48,731 nt of DNA from Candidatus Saccharimonadota bacterium (GCA_017511685.1 JAFWJE010000013.1:1-48731), one strand, 5' to 3'. Shown: positions 16,652-25,827, counted from the stretch's first letter. Translations and numbers: made by a program. The notes: generated by a model not told the origin, from the sequence alone.

Positions 16652-18322
16652 ATGGCAAACAAAAATACCAAATGCAAATACATTTTCGTGACCGGCGGCG
16701 TCTTATCTGGCGTCGGCAAAGGCATCACTGCCGCCTCCATGGGTGCCATTTTAAAAGCTAAAGGCTACAAAGTCACTATGCAAAAATGCGATCCTTACTT
16801 GAATGTCGATGCCGGCCTCTTAAATCCCGTTGAGCACGGTGAATGTTTCGTCACCCACGACGGCGTTGAAACCGACCTAGACCTCGGCCACTATGAACGC
16901 TTCCTCGATTTTGAAACCAACAAATACTCCATCACCCTCTCTGGCGGCATCTACAAAGAACTCATCGAAAGAGAGCGCGCCGGCGGCTTCCACGGCAAGA
17001 CCGTCCAGCTCGTTCCTCATTTTACGGACCTCGTCCAAGAAAAAATCCGAAAAGCCTCCGCCGGCTCCGACATCCACATCGTTGAAATCGGCGGCACCGT
17101 CGGTGATTATGAGGGTCTGCCTTTCATTGAAGCCATCCGCCTCTTTGCTAACAGTGTTGGCCGCAGAAATTGTCTCTACCTTTCCGTCGTTTACGTACCT
17201 TGGATTAATACCTCCAAAGAACTAAAAACCAAACCCGCCCAAAACGCCCTAAAAGACCTTCGTGGCTTTGGCATCATCCCCGACATCGTCTGCGTCCGCA
17301 CTGAAAAACCTTGCGACCGCAAAATCTGCGAAAAAATCGCCGCCTTCTCTGGTATCTCCAGCGATGCGGTTGTTAATCTCCCAGACATTCAAAGCGTTTA
17401 CGATGTTCCATTTAATGTCTTAAAATCCGGCGTCCTCGAAATCCTCAATGACTTCGTCGGCGACGACAAACAGCCTGACATGAAAAAGTGGGAAAAGTTT
17501 TCCAAAATGAGGAACAAAAACCACGACCAAACCATCACCGTTGGCCTTGTTGCTAAATACGTCGGCAATGAAGACACTTACATCTGTGTGACCGAAGCTT
17601 TGAAAGCCGCCGCCGCCCATCATGATGTCAACCTAGACATCAAGTGGATTAACGCCGAAACCGTCACCGATGAGCAATTAGCCTCAGTTGATGGCATCGT
17701 TGTCCCTGGCGGTTTTGGTCTCCGCGGCGTCGAAGGCAAAATCGCTGCCGCCACCTACGCCTTGGAGCACGACAAGCCTTACCTTGGACTCTGTCTCGGC
17801 CTCCAAGCCGCCTGTATTGCCGCCGCTCGCCGCGGTGGTCTAAAAGGCGCCGGCTCCGAGGAATTCCTAAACGACGAAAACTACAAAAAACCTAAAGATT
17901 TTAAGAACGTCATTTACATCATGGCCGACCAAAAAGGTAAAGAGCAAACCGGCGGCACTATGCGCCTCGGTGATTATGATGCTATCTTGAAAAAAGGCAC
18001 TAAGACCGCCGCTATTTACCAAAAAGAGTACGACGACAAATGCTACATTGACGGCACCGAGCCTCTAAAATCCGGCGACGTCAAAGTTGTTGAACGCCAC
18101 CGCCACCGCTACGAAGTCAACCAAAAATATCTAAAGGAAATTGAAAAAGGCGGCCTCATCGTTTCTGGTGCCTCCAGAGACGGCAAACTCGTCGAATTCG
18201 TCGAAGCTCCAGATAAAACTTTCTTCATTGCCACCCAAGCCCACCCCGAATTCAAATCCCGCCCTCTCGCCGTCCACCCATTGTTCTACCACTTCGTTAA
18301 GACATTAACGATAATATCTTAA
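16652..18322 (+). CDS. pyrG: CTP synthase
   Basis: 556 residues. It makes CTP from UTP, ATP and glutamine. The synthetase domain starts with the P-loop-like GGVLSGVGKG, followed by MQKCDPYLNVDAG and EHGECFVTHDG. The class I glutaminase domain (from about 290) has GGFGLRG, the nucleophile region CLGLQ and the His-Glu pair in AHPEFKSRP. AAAGGAGGT precedes the ATG. The 3' end overlaps that of the convergent permease by 18 bp. Confidence 0.98.
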   Translation: MANKNTKCKYIFVTGGVLSGVGKGITAASMGAILKAKGYKVTMQKCDPYLNVDAGLLNPVEHGECFVTHDGVETDLDLGHYERFLDFETNKYSITLSGGIYKELIERERAGGFHGKTVQLVPHFTDLVQEKIRKASAGSDIHIVEIGGTVGDYEGLPFIEAIRLFANSVGRRNCLYLSVVYVPWINTSKELKTKPAQNALKDLRGFGIIPDIVCVRTEKPCDRKICEKIAAFSGISSDAVVNLPDIQSVYDVPFNVLKSGVLEILNDFVGDDKQPDMKKWEKFSKMRNKNHDQTITVGLVAKYVGNEDTYICVTEALKAAAAHHDVNLDIKWINAETVTDEQLASVDGIVVPGGFGLRGVEGKIAAATYALEHDKPYLGLCLGLQAACIAAARRGGLKGAGSEEFLNDENYKKPKDFKNVIYIMADQKGKEQTGGTMRLGDYDAILKKGTKTAAIYQKEYDDKCYIDGTEPLKSGDVKVVERHRHRYEVNQKYLKEIEKGGLIVSGASRDGKLVEFVEAPDKTFFIATQAHPEFKSRPLAVHPLFYHFVKTLTIIS

Positions 18323-19534
18323 CGACTCAATCGGATTCTTGCGCGCCGCCTTCACCGCCGGATACATCCCAAACACCACCCCAATCGCCACCGACGTTGA
18401 AAGCGTCACTATCACAATCCCCCAATCGATATACGGCGCAAACGGCGTAAATACCGATACTAAGAAAGCAAACGCATAACCCAGTATAAAGCCCAACATC
18501 CCACCAGCCAAACTCAAAATCAACGCTTCAAACATAAATTGCAACAGGATATTAAAACTACTCGCTCCCACCGCTTTTCTAATCCCAATTTCTCGCGTAC
18601 GTTCCGCCACTGACACCAACAGAATATTCATCACGCCAATCCCACCAACAATCAAAGATACGCTCGCCACCACCGTCAACATTCCCGATACAATCGTAAA
18701 CAACCCTCCCGCCGGATGCGAAATCGCATCACCATACAGCACCTCAAAATTCTCGTCCCCCACCTTCTCCGCCTTCAAGAAATCTTTCATCTCGTCAGAC
18801 AAACTCGCCAGTACGCCCGTATTCGCCGCCTTTACATTAATCTGTTGTACCTGGAAAGTCCCGCCAATCTTAGCCAGATATTCCGCATCCACCAGCATTG
18901 ACGAGTCAAAATCCACATTCGAGAAGTTAATCGGATCTTCCATCTCCTCTAGCATCCCCACCACAATAAACTTCTGGTCCATCAAAGTAAACGTCTTGCC
19001 CACCGCCTCATCTGCCGTTCCAAATAATTCCAAAGACAAAGTTTTACCCACCACCGCCGCATTCTGAACTTTCTGAGACAAAAATGTACCATTAAGAAGC
19101 TGTAAGTTCTGTACCCTATTGAGATCCATACTCGTCCCAATCACGCTCGCAGAGCTAATTGTCCTATCCTCCGCCGACAAAGTCGCCACCCCCGCCGCAA
19201 TCGGCGCCGATGCTTCCACATTAGAAAGCCCCGCAATCGCCCGCGCATCCTCAAGCGTCAAGTTAGAAGTAAGATATTGATTTGCCGAAGTCAACCCATC
19301 CACCACTGATTCCACCGCATCCGTATGTTTTGCCGGCCGCACCACCACTAAATCCGCCCCCATCGCCTTCACCTGCAGAGTAATCATATTGTTAATACTT
19401 CCCATCAGAGACAAAATCAAAATAATACTCGCCACACCAATCCCAATCCCTAAGCATGTCAAAAAGCTCCGTGTCCGATTTCTCCGGATTGATTCCTTAG
19501 CTAGCGCATAATGTGTCCGAACAAGTAGTGCCAT
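18305..19534 (-). CDS. ABC transporter permease, MacB/FtsX family
   Basis: 409 residues. One N-terminal helix (about 22-42), a large extracytoplasmic MacB_PCD-like domain (about 45-280) and three C-terminal helices with the FtsX signature (GGIGVMNILLVSVAERTREI, GIRKAVGAS). Such permeases act with LolD-like ATPases in mechanotransmission, export of peptides or lipoprotein handling. Its ATG overlaps the stop of the ATPase gene (TAATG), so translation is coupled. Substrate unknown. Confidence 0.88.
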   Translation of the reverse strand: MALLVRTHYALAKESIRRNRTRSFLTCLGIGIGVASIILILSLMGSINNMITLQVKAMGADLVVVRPAKHTDAVESVVDGLTSANQYLTSNLTLEDARAIAGLSNVEASAPIAAGVATLSAEDRTISSASVIGTSMDLNRVQNLQLLNGTFLSQKVQNAAVVGKTLSLELFGTADEAVGKTFTLMDQKFIVVGMLEEMEDPINFSNVDFDSSMLVDAEYLAKIGGTFQVQQINVKAANTGVLASLSDEMKDFLKAEKVGDENFEVLYGDAISHPAGGLFTIVSGMLTVVASVSLIVGGIGVMNILLVSVAERTREIGIRKAVGASSFNILLQFMFEALILSLAGGMLGFILGYAFAFLVSVFTPFAPYIDWGIVIVTLSTSVAIGVVFGMYPAVKAARKNPIESLRYYR

Positions 19535-20367
19535 TACCTTTCCTCCTCCTCAGTAATTTGCTCCTCCTCGTCCAAATCCTCAGATTTCTTCCCTGAAAGC
19601 GCCGCCTTTACTTCTTTCAAAATCTTGCGTTTCCTAAAATGAATCTCCACCGGCTGCGGCAAATCATCATCATCCACAGTTTTTATATCCGTATCAATTT
19701 GCCCATCCAGCATATGAATCACCCGCGTCGCATACGAAGTCAACGCCGGGTTATGCGTTACCATAATAATCGTATTTCCCTCCGAATGAATCTCTTTAAG
19801 CTCCTCCATCACCACGTGCGACGACCGCGAATCCAGATTCCCCGTTGGCTCATCCGCCAAGATAATCTCCGGGTCCACCACCAGACTCCGCGCAATCGCC
19901 ACTCTCTGTTGTTGACCACCAGACAACTGGTACGGCATGTAGTACTCACGCTCCTGCAACCTAAATCTATCCAGCACCTTATCCGCCATCAGCTCCCGGT
20001 GCGTCTTAGTATAACCAGCATACACCATCGGCAATGTCACATTATCAAGCACCGAAAGATGCGGAATAAGATTGAAATCCTGAAAAATCACCCCTATTTT
20101 CTTAGCACGGAGGCGTGCCTTTTTCCGCTCCGACGCCCGCTCAATCGACTGTCCATTCAAGATATACTCACCCTCACTTGGCTTGTCTAGAAGCCCCAGG
20201 ATATTTAGAAGTGTGGTTTTGCCACAGCCAGACGGACCCATAATCATGATGAACTCACCTCTTTTTACCGTCAAATCAAAATCACGCAGTGCATAAGACT
20301 CGGCATCCCCCACCCCATATCGTTTAGAGACACCCTTAAGATCAATAATTACATCCGCTGGACTCAT
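19534..20367 (-). CDS. ABC transporter ATPase, LolD/MacB type
   Basis: 277 residues. Complete motifs: Walker A GPSGCGKTT, signature LSGGQQQRVAIARSL, Walker B IILADEPTGNLD and H-loop VTHN. The core is the usual 230 residues; the last 40 are charged (KSEDLDEEEQITEEEER). It partners the overlapping permease. The region TGGTAAACT lies about 6 nt before the ATG, again suggesting a short or absent leader. Confidence 0.9.
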   Translation of the reverse strand: MSPADVIIDLKGVSKRYGVGDAESYALRDFDLTVKRGEFIMIMGPSGCGKTTLLNILGLLDKPSEGEYILNGQSIERASERKKARLRAKKIGVIFQDFNLIPHLSVLDNVTLPMVYAGYTKTHRELMADKVLDRFRLQEREYYMPYQLSGGQQQRVAIARSLVVDPEIILADEPTGNLDSRSSHVVMEELKEIHSEGNTIIMVTHNPALTSYATRVIHMLDGQIDTDIKTVDDDDLPQPVEIHFRKRKILKEVKAALSGKKSEDLDEEEQITEEEER

Positions 20368-20582
20368 AAACTGAGTTTACCACAATAGTTAACAGATTGA
20401 AAGCATAAGCGACCACTTTTTTCAAAAAAGTCAAATCTTAGCAAAATCTCGTGCCTTTTATCACATTAACGCCATGAAAACCATCGCTTTAAATTAGTAT
20501 GATATAATTAAAGCATTAACGTAAGAAGCTAGATATGAATAAAAAATAATCTTTCCAGATTAGACTTTTCGGAAAGGAGACT
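20368..20582. other. Divergent intergenic region
   Basis: 215 bp between the two divergent ABC operons. A -10 TATAAT is visible at about 20503-20508 on the plus strand; the ABC-2 operon then has a leader of about 70 nt ending in GGAAAGGAG before the ATG. I see no other feature. Confidence 0.6.
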
Positions 20583-21287
20583 ATGATTGAAATCCAAAAT
20601 GTCACCAAAAAATACGGCGACAAAAAAGCCCTAAAAAACATCTCTTTTGAAGTAGGAAATGGAGAGATTTTTGCATTTATTGGGCATAATGGTGCCGGAA
20701 AAACCACGCTAATCAAATCCATCATGGGGATTCATGATTTTGACGAAGGTGATATCTTGATTAACGGCAAATCCATCAAAAAAGAGCCGGTAGCATGCAA
20801 AAAAGAAATGGCGTATGTGCCAGACAACCCGGAACTTTATGAAAACATGAAAGCGATTAATTTTATCAATTTCATTTGTGATATGTACGAAACACCACAA
20901 GATAAAAGAGAGAAAAACATCAAAAAGTATGCAAAAGAATTTGAGATTGAAGAAAACCTCGGCGACGTAATTTCCTCATTTTCCCACGGAATGAAGCAAA
21001 AAGTGGCACTAATCGCGGCACTTTCACACGATCCAAAGGTACTAGTCATGGATGAACCGTTTGTAGGATTAGACCCAAAAGCAGTGTTTGATATGAAGGA
21101 AATTATGAGAAAAATGATAAAGGATGGCAAAACCATCTTTTTCTCAACGCATATTTTGGATGTGGCAGAAAAATTATGTACGCGGGTGGCAATCATCAAA
21201 AAAGGCGAGCTAGTAAAAGTCGGCAGCATGAGGACGGTAAAAGGCGACAAATCGCTTGAAAAAATCTTTTTGGAACTAGAAAAATAA
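20583..21287 (+). CDS. ABC-2 type transporter ATPase
   Basis: 234 residues. Walker A GHNGAGKTT, Walker B VLVMDEPFVGLDP and H-loop STH are intact; the signature is FSHGMKQK, normal for ABC-2 exporters. Related proteins export lipids, drugs or peptides. A strong GGAAAGGAG precedes the ATG, and the stop overlaps the permease ATG (TAATG). Codons end in A more often than in neighbouring genes (gga, gca, aaa), suggesting a different origin. Confidence 0.93.
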   Translation: MIEIQNVTKKYGDKKALKNISFEVGNGEIFAFIGHNGAGKTTLIKSIMGIHDFDEGDILINGKSIKKEPVACKKEMAYVPDNPELYENMKAINFINFICDMYETPQDKREKNIKKYAKEFEIEENLGDVISSFSHGMKQKVALIAALSHDPKVLVMDEPFVGLDPKAVFDMKEIMRKMIKDGKTIFFSTHILDVAEKLCTRVAIIKKGELVKVGSMRTVKGDKSLEKIFLELEK

Positions 21288-22909
21288 TGACACGCATAGG
21301 TTCACTCTTAAAAGCTTGCCTGACGGAGGATATGAATATTTTCAATCTCCGCAGTAAAAAGAAAACCACTGGCAAAAAAGCCCTCCCAGTATTGCTCGCA
21401 TTGTTAATCGGCGGAGCAGTATGGGGATACGCAAACATGATGTTAGATTCTCTACTTCCATCAGGGTCGGGTTTTGTTATGTTAACGCTATTTGCAATCA
21501 TCACTTCGTTATTAACACTAATAGAAGGCGTATACAAATCTGGAAGTTTATTGTTTAACTGCACCGATGACAACTTGATGCTATCTTTACCAATCAAAAG
21601 ATCCACAGTGCTGTTTGTGCGGGTGTTTAAATTGTATGTTTTTGAAATGTTATACAACGCATTATTCCTAGTACCAGCCATGATTGCCTACGCAATGCGC
21701 GTGGATGTATCGTGGTCGTTTTACTTAACATCCATAATGGCAATTTTACTGCTCCCCATCATACCAATTGTTATCGCCTGCCCAATTGGAGCATTCATCT
21801 CAGCAGTTTCATCAAGATTTAGAATGAAAAATATAGCACAAATTGTGTTAACGGTAGCAATAGCACTTATAGCTTTGTATATTTCTTGGAACCTAGAAGG
21901 AGTATTCCAAAATATCGCAGCGCATGCAGAAAGCATCAACGACTTTATCACTAAGATTTATTATCCAGTGGGAGCATACATAAGCATGATAACAGATTTT
22001 AGCTGGGTAACTTTGGCCATTTTCATAGCAGTAAATATCGCAGCTTTTACGTTAATGTGTTTAATCCTAGGAGTAGTCTATTTTAGAATCAATTCCAGAG
22101 CCAAAATCACGCGGGTCAACAAGCATCATAACGAACACAAAATCAAAAGCCACAAGGTAATGGTGGCGCTTGTTAAAAAAGAATTAAGAAAGTTCATAGA
22201 TTCCCCAGTGTTCGTAGTAAACGCCGGCTTTTCCCTAGTATTATTTGTCATAGGGACGATACTGATCTCAGTAAATTATCAGAGTCTAGCTGGCATATTG
22301 AACCAGTACGGAATGGGCGAAAAGATTGACGAAGTTGGCGAAATGATTAGAATGTTTGCGCCACTAGTTTTAATGAGCCTGCTTCTAATGGGAGCGCTAA
22401 TGGGCTCAATTACCAGCTCAATGATTTCCCTAGAAGGAAAGTCGTTTAACATCTTAAAAAGTTTACCAGTAAAGCCTTGGACGATAATTATGGGCAAAGT
22501 TTTAACAGCGGTATTGATTATGCTACCATTTTTAATTATTGGTGACGTAGTAATGATAGTAAGATTTGGATTTAATCTGCCAGAGATTTTGTTGACGATA
22601 GTAGCTACATTAGTATTTCCGATGGTAGCAGAACTCATTGGTATTATAGTCAATCTAAAATACCCAAAGATGAATGCTAAAAATGATGCCGAAGTAGTAA
22701 AGCAAAGCGCAAGTTCAACAGTGGCAGTATTCTTAGGACTAGGAATGTTAGGCGTCTCGGCCTATTTGATTATCCAGTTGGCCATTTTAAAATGCCCAAC
22801 TGATTTAATTATGGGCGGAGTAGTAACAGTCTACACGCTAATTATGCTAGGATTAATTCTAATCCTAAAACGCAGCGGCAATAAAATGTTTATGTCAATT
22901 GACGCCTAA
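21287..22909 (+). CDS. ABC-2 type permease
   Basis: 540 residues with about 10-12 hydrophobic segments in two halves, separated by a cytoplasmic linker rich in Lys and His (VNKHHNEHKIKSHK, about 275-290). It pairs with the ATPase just upstream through a TAATG overlap. The length and layout match putative ABC exporter permeases common in Firmicutes. The A-ending codon use is shared with the ATPase. Substrate unknown. Confidence 0.8.
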   Translation: MTRIGSLLKACLTEDMNIFNLRSKKKTTGKKALPVLLALLIGGAVWGYANMMLDSLLPSGSGFVMLTLFAIITSLLTLIEGVYKSGSLLFNCTDDNLMLSLPIKRSTVLFVRVFKLYVFEMLYNALFLVPAMIAYAMRVDVSWSFYLTSIMAILLLPIIPIVIACPIGAFISAVSSRFRMKNIAQIVLTVAIALIALYISWNLEGVFQNIAAHAESINDFITKIYYPVGAYISMITDFSWVTLAIFIAVNIAAFTLMCLILGVVYFRINSRAKITRVNKHHNEHKIKSHKVMVALVKKELRKFIDSPVFVVNAGFSLVLFVIGTILISVNYQSLAGILNQYGMGEKIDEVGEMIRMFAPLVLMSLLLMGALMGSITSSMISLEGKSFNILKSLPVKPWTIIMGKVLTAVLIMLPFLIIGDVVMIVRFGFNLPEILLTIVATLVFPMVAELIGIIVNLKYPKMNAKNDAEVVKQSASSTVAVFLGLGMLGVSAYLIIQLAILKCPTDLIMGGVVTVYTLIMLGLILILKRSGNKMFMSIDA

Positions 22910-22967
22910 TTTTAAGTAACTCTTGTCGAACTTTGACTTTTTTAATCGCTTATGCTATATTGAAACC

Positions 22968-23252
22968 ATGAAAAACTTTTTGAAAAAAATCCAATCCCAT
23001 AAAGTCTTACTTTGTCTATTTTCTATCATCATTTCATCTCTTGTTGCTATCATCATCTGGCCACTTCTAGACTTCCTCTATGCCTCTTTCATCACCCATA
23101 CGGCTTTCATCTACTCTCCTTTTGACCACATCTTAATGCCAGTTATCGTCTGTACTACTATTGATATCGTCCTCTTTATCCCCACCATTGGCCTTGAAAA
23201 ACTCCCTAGAAAATCCACCACTAAAACTTCCAAAAAACCCAAGAAAAAATAG
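22968..23252 (+). CDS. Small membrane protein
   Basis: 94 residues, two hydrophobic segments (about 12-34 and 55-75) and a Lys-rich C-terminus (KTSKKPKKK). The ORF is open upstream, but TTGACT (22933-22938), a 17-bp spacer and TATATT (22956-22961) place transcription start at about the ATG at 22968. It sits 9 bp before the DUF6512-like gene and is probably cotranscribed. No family recognised. Confidence 0.7.
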   Translation: MKNFLKKIQSHKVLLCLFSIIISSLVAIIIWPLLDFLYASFITHTAFIYSPFDHILMPVIVCTTIDIVLFIPTIGLEKLPRKSTTKTSKKPKKK

Positions 23253-23261
23253 TCATAAAAT

Positions 23262-23813
23262 ATGCTAGAAGTTATTATTAGTGCAATCGTCATCTCTCTC
23301 GTTGGCACCATTGCACACTTTCTTTATGATATTACTAACCACAACAAGTTTATCGGTCTTTTTACCGCCGTTAACGAAAGCACTTGGGAACACATCAAAA
23401 TCGCCCTCACCCCTATTCTGCTTTGTGGTCTCTACGATGGTTTTGTACATGGAGAAAATCCTAACTATTTTCTAGCCAAACTCGTTTCGCTTGTTACTCC
23501 AATTATCATTATCCCTTGTATTTTCTACGGTTACAAATCCATCTCCAAAAAACCCATTTTAGTTATCGACATTCTCAGTTTTTACCTCGTCATTTTCTTG
23601 AGCCAATTCTTATTCAAAGTCATTATTGACTTGCCAGCCATTCCTTACCTCTTTGAATATTTATCTTGTGCCGGCTTATTTGTCGTCTTTGGGGCTTACT
23701 GCGTCCTTACCCTAATGCCACTCAAACTATTCATTTTCAAAGACCCCATCTCCAAAAAATACGGTTTCCGCGCCCATACCGACACCTTCAATCCTTTCAA
23801 AAAGAAAAAATAA
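23262..23813 (+). CDS. DUF6512-like membrane protein
   Basis: 183 residues with five to six hydrophobic segments. The segment GTIAHFLYDIT followed by GLFTAVNESTWEHIK is the conserved block of a small integral-membrane family that I recall as DUF6512; its function is unknown. The C-terminus is basic (NPFKKKK). It follows the small membrane protein in the same operon. Confidence 0.75.
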   Translation: MLEVIISAIVISLVGTIAHFLYDITNHNKFIGLFTAVNESTWEHIKIALTPILLCGLYDGFVHGENPNYFLAKLVSLVTPIIIIPCIFYGYKSISKKPILVIDILSFYLVIFLSQFLFKVIIDLPAIPYLFEYLSCAGLFVVFGAYCVLTLMPLKLFIFKDPISKKYGFRAHTDTFNPFKKKK

Positions 23814-23831
23814 CGGCAAACTGCCGCTAAA

Positions 23832-23869
23832 ATGGCGGAAGGGACAGGATCTCCTGATCCAGCCCTTCC
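23832..23869. repeat. Partial duplicate of the tRNA-Ser 3' end
   Basis: 19 bases at 23832-23850 are identical to 23913-23931, the 3' end of tRNA-Ser including the CCA complement. The copy is followed by bases that fold back on it (GGAAGGG at 23837 with CCCTTCC at 23863). It is not a full tRNA. It may be an att-like remnant or a transcription end structure. Confidence 0.7.
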
Positions 23870-23872
23870 TTG

Positions 23873-23912
23873 CACAATAAAAACACGGAGCAAGCTCCGT
23901 CTTTTTATTGTG
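23873..23912 (-). terminator. Terminator of tRNA-Ser
   Basis: Stem ACGGAGC with GCTCCGT, 2-nt loop, extended by AATAAAAA and TTTTTATT flanks, so it works on both strands. It begins directly after the tRNA 3' end. Confidence 0.8.
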
Positions 23913-23913
23913 A

Positions 23914-24003
23914 TGGCGGAAGGGACAGGATTCGAACCTGCGAAAGCCTTGCGACCTTACACGCTTTCCAAGCGTGCTCCTTAAACCACTCGGACACCCT
24001 TCC
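23914..24003 (-). tRNA. tRNA-Ser(GGA)
   Basis: 90 nt including encoded CCA. The reverse strand starts GGAAGGGTGTCCGAGTGG, has the anticodon loop CTTGGAAAG (anticodon GGA, reading UCC/UCU), a long variable arm as expected for serine tRNA, the T-loop GGTTCGAATCC, and an acceptor arm closing with CCTTCCGCCA. Confidence 0.95.
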
Positions 24004-24085
24004 AAATTGTATCTACATTATATCAAAAAATCCACGCCTTGCCTAGATATTTAATGTTATAATGTAATCATAAAAGGAGTTTTTT

Positions 24086-24664
24086 ATGCCAACTAGCAAA
24101 TCAGCGAAGTCAAAATCAGCCAAATCTACCAAAACCAAATCCACTAGTTCAAAAACCACCAAAACCACGGCTAGTCCCGCCCCTAAAAAAGGTCTCCCTA
24201 TCGGCGCCGTCATCGCCATCGTCATTGGCTCTGTGGTCGGCGGCCTTGCCCTCATCATTGGCGGATTTGCCCTAGTTATGTTCACCGCCACCCCAGCCAT
24301 TCAGCGTGGCACTCGCGACGCTGAAAGAATCAACCACGTCGCCGAAGTCGCCACCGCCATCACCAATTATCAATCTAATAACCGCGGTAAAATGCCTACC
24401 GATTGGACCTCTTTCCAATCTAAATACCTAAGCGATTTAAGAGATCCTGACGGCGTAAAATACACTATCAAATCCTGCGACTATTCTGCTGGTACTTGTA
24501 AAGATGTCAAGCAGCTAGATTTTAGCACTGACAAATACACCATCTATGTCGCCACCGGCGCCGTCTGCAAAGACACTGAAACTCTCATTTCAAACAGCAG
24601 CTCTCGCCGCTTTGCAATTTACATTGCCACAGAAACCGGCGACGGCTACTGTTTCAGCAACTAA
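24086..24664 (+). CDS. Pilin-like membrane-anchored protein
   Basis: 192 residues. A Lys/Thr/Ser-rich cytoplasmic head (1-37), one transmembrane helix (about 40-68), then a helix-turn region (TRDAERINHVAEVATAITNYQSNNRG) and a globular domain with four cysteines. The arrangement resembles type IV pilins and pseudopilins, but the canonical prepilin site (GFTLIE-like) is absent. Preceded by TATAAT and AAAGGAG. Could be a minor pilin or a surface-anchored protein. Confidence 0.6.
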   Translation: MPTSKSAKSKSAKSTKTKSTSSKTTKTTASPAPKKGLPIGAVIAIVIGSVVGGLALIIGGFALVMFTATPAIQRGTRDAERINHVAEVATAITNYQSNNRGKMPTDWTSFQSKYLSDLRDPDGVKYTIKSCDYSAGTCKDVKQLDFSTDKYTIYVATGAVCKDTETLISNSSSRRFAIYIATETGDGYCFSN

Positions 24665-24679
24665 CCTATTATTCATTCA

Positions 24680-25345
24680 ATGGACATCTGTAAAAAAGCT
24701 GAGCAAATTTTCGAGTGGGGCATTCAAGAAAGAGGCACTGATAAGACTTCTGACCTCTGGGTCAAACATTCGTATGCCGCCGCTAAAGTTGCTAAAACCA
24801 TCGCCAAAAAAGCTAATCTAGATTACAACCTTGCCTACGCAATGGGCCTTCTCCATGATATCGGCAAATATGTCGGTCACACCGAAGTCCTTTCTACTCA
24901 CATTGTCAAAGGCTACGAAAAAATGCTAAAAGAAAACGAGCCAGAAATTGCTAAAATTTGCATGACTCACTCTTTCTGGCCAAAAGAAAAAGTTACCGAG
25001 CTAGACGCCAAAAATAAAATCGGAGACCTAAATGATACCCAAAAAATCAAAGATTTTATTAACGCTACCAAATATAATGATTACGATAAACTTATTGCTC
25101 TTGCCGACCACATGAGTGGGGCTCATGGCATCACCACTATCGAACGCCGTTTTTGTAGTATCCTTGCCAGGCACAATCTTAAACACCCCCAAGCAGACCT
25201 CATCGCACTCTTTGAGCTTAAATCCCACTTTGATAATCTTTGCAAAACCAACATCTACGAATTATTTCACGACGAAATCGCCGAATCACCTTTCCGAGGT
25301 ACACCCGGCGGATACTATTTATCGCACAAAGACAAAAACATCTAA
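24680..25345 (+). CDS. HD-domain phosphohydrolase
   Basis: 221 residues. Ligands of the HD superfamily are visible: H in WVKHSYAAAKVAK, HD in GLLHDIGKY (about 58) and D in LIALADHMSGAHG (about 142). These are metal-dependent phosphatases or nucleotidases; substrate unknown. It begins 16 bp after the pilin-like gene. Its stop overlaps the 3' end of the convergent acidic-protein gene by 4 bp. Confidence 0.85.
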   Translation: MDICKKAEQIFEWGIQERGTDKTSDLWVKHSYAAAKVAKTIAKKANLDYNLAYAMGLLHDIGKYVGHTEVLSTHIVKGYEKMLKENEPEIAKICMTHSFWPKEKVTELDAKNKIGDLNDTQKIKDFINATKYNDYDKLIALADHMSGAHGITTIERRFCSILARHNLKHPQADLIALFELKSHFDNLCKTNIYELFHDEIAESPFRGTPGGYYLSHKDKNI

Positions 25346-25728
25346 ACCCTTGTAGCCTCCAGGGCATCATACAATTCACCAGTCCGCTTGCTTTTTTCCG
25401 CCGCTGCCTGCTGTCTTTGTTTTATATATTCAACACCGTCCTCGGCCTTGCCAGTTGTTCCTATTACTTCTCTCGCGTACTCCGCATCAGGAGTATAAGC
25501 TTTATGCGCCAACATATCTTTCATCCCCTTACGCACCGTCGCCGCCTCAGCCATATCAGCATCCTCCGCTTTTGCCATCATATACGCCTTGTCAACATTT
25601 TCTACCGCTTCTGGATGCTCGGCTTTGTACTTATCGCCCGCAAACGGCACTTCCTTTACAGTATCCCAAACGTCATTAGCTCCACCATTCCCCGCTTGTT
25701 CACCTACATTATTAAGCGTCTCGCTCAT
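25342..25728 (-). CDS. Small acidic protein with a G-tract promoter
   Basis: 128 residues, soluble, rich in Ala, Glu and Lys, no signal peptide or membrane segment. It looks mainly helical (for example AYMMAKAEDADMAEAATVRK). I do not recognise it. A clear AGGAGG precedes the ATG. Its promoter (25758-25787) carries nine G in the spacer, so expression may be switchable. It converges with the HD gene and diverges from tsaD. Confidence 0.75.
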   Translation of the reverse strand: MSETLNNVGEQAGNGGANDVWDTVKEVPFAGDKYKAEHPEAVENVDKAYMMAKAEDADMAEAATVRKGMKDMLAHKAYTPDAEYAREVIGTTGKAEDGVEYIKQRQQAAAEKSKRTGELYDALEATRV

Positions 25729-25757
25729 TTTTTCCTCCTAAGTTAATTCTTATAAAG

Positions 25758-25787
25758 ATTGTACCCCCCCCCGACACATTTTGTCAA
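25758..25787 (-). promoter_or_regulatory. Promoter with a G9 tract in the spacer
   Basis: Minus strand: TTGACA (25782-25787), 18-bp spacer ending in nine G (25764-25772), TACAAT (25758-25763). Loss of one G gives the 17-bp optimum. This design matches the phase-variable porA promoter of Neisseria meningitidis. Confidence 0.85.
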
Positions 25788-25791
25788 CACC

Positions 25792-25819
25792 TTGACACCT
25801 CTGTTTCTTATGCTATAAT
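25792..25819 (+). promoter_or_regulatory. tsaD promoter, leaderless
   Basis: TTGACA (25792-25797), 16-bp spacer, extended -10 TGCTATAAT (TATAAT at 25814-25819). The ATG at 25828 is 8 nt after the -10. Confidence 0.8.
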
Positions 25820-25827
25820 ATTGCTCA

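Noticed and set aside
23833-23869. A second tRNA gene next to tRNA-Ser
   Set aside because: Only the 3' end is present; there is no D-arm or anticodon arm.
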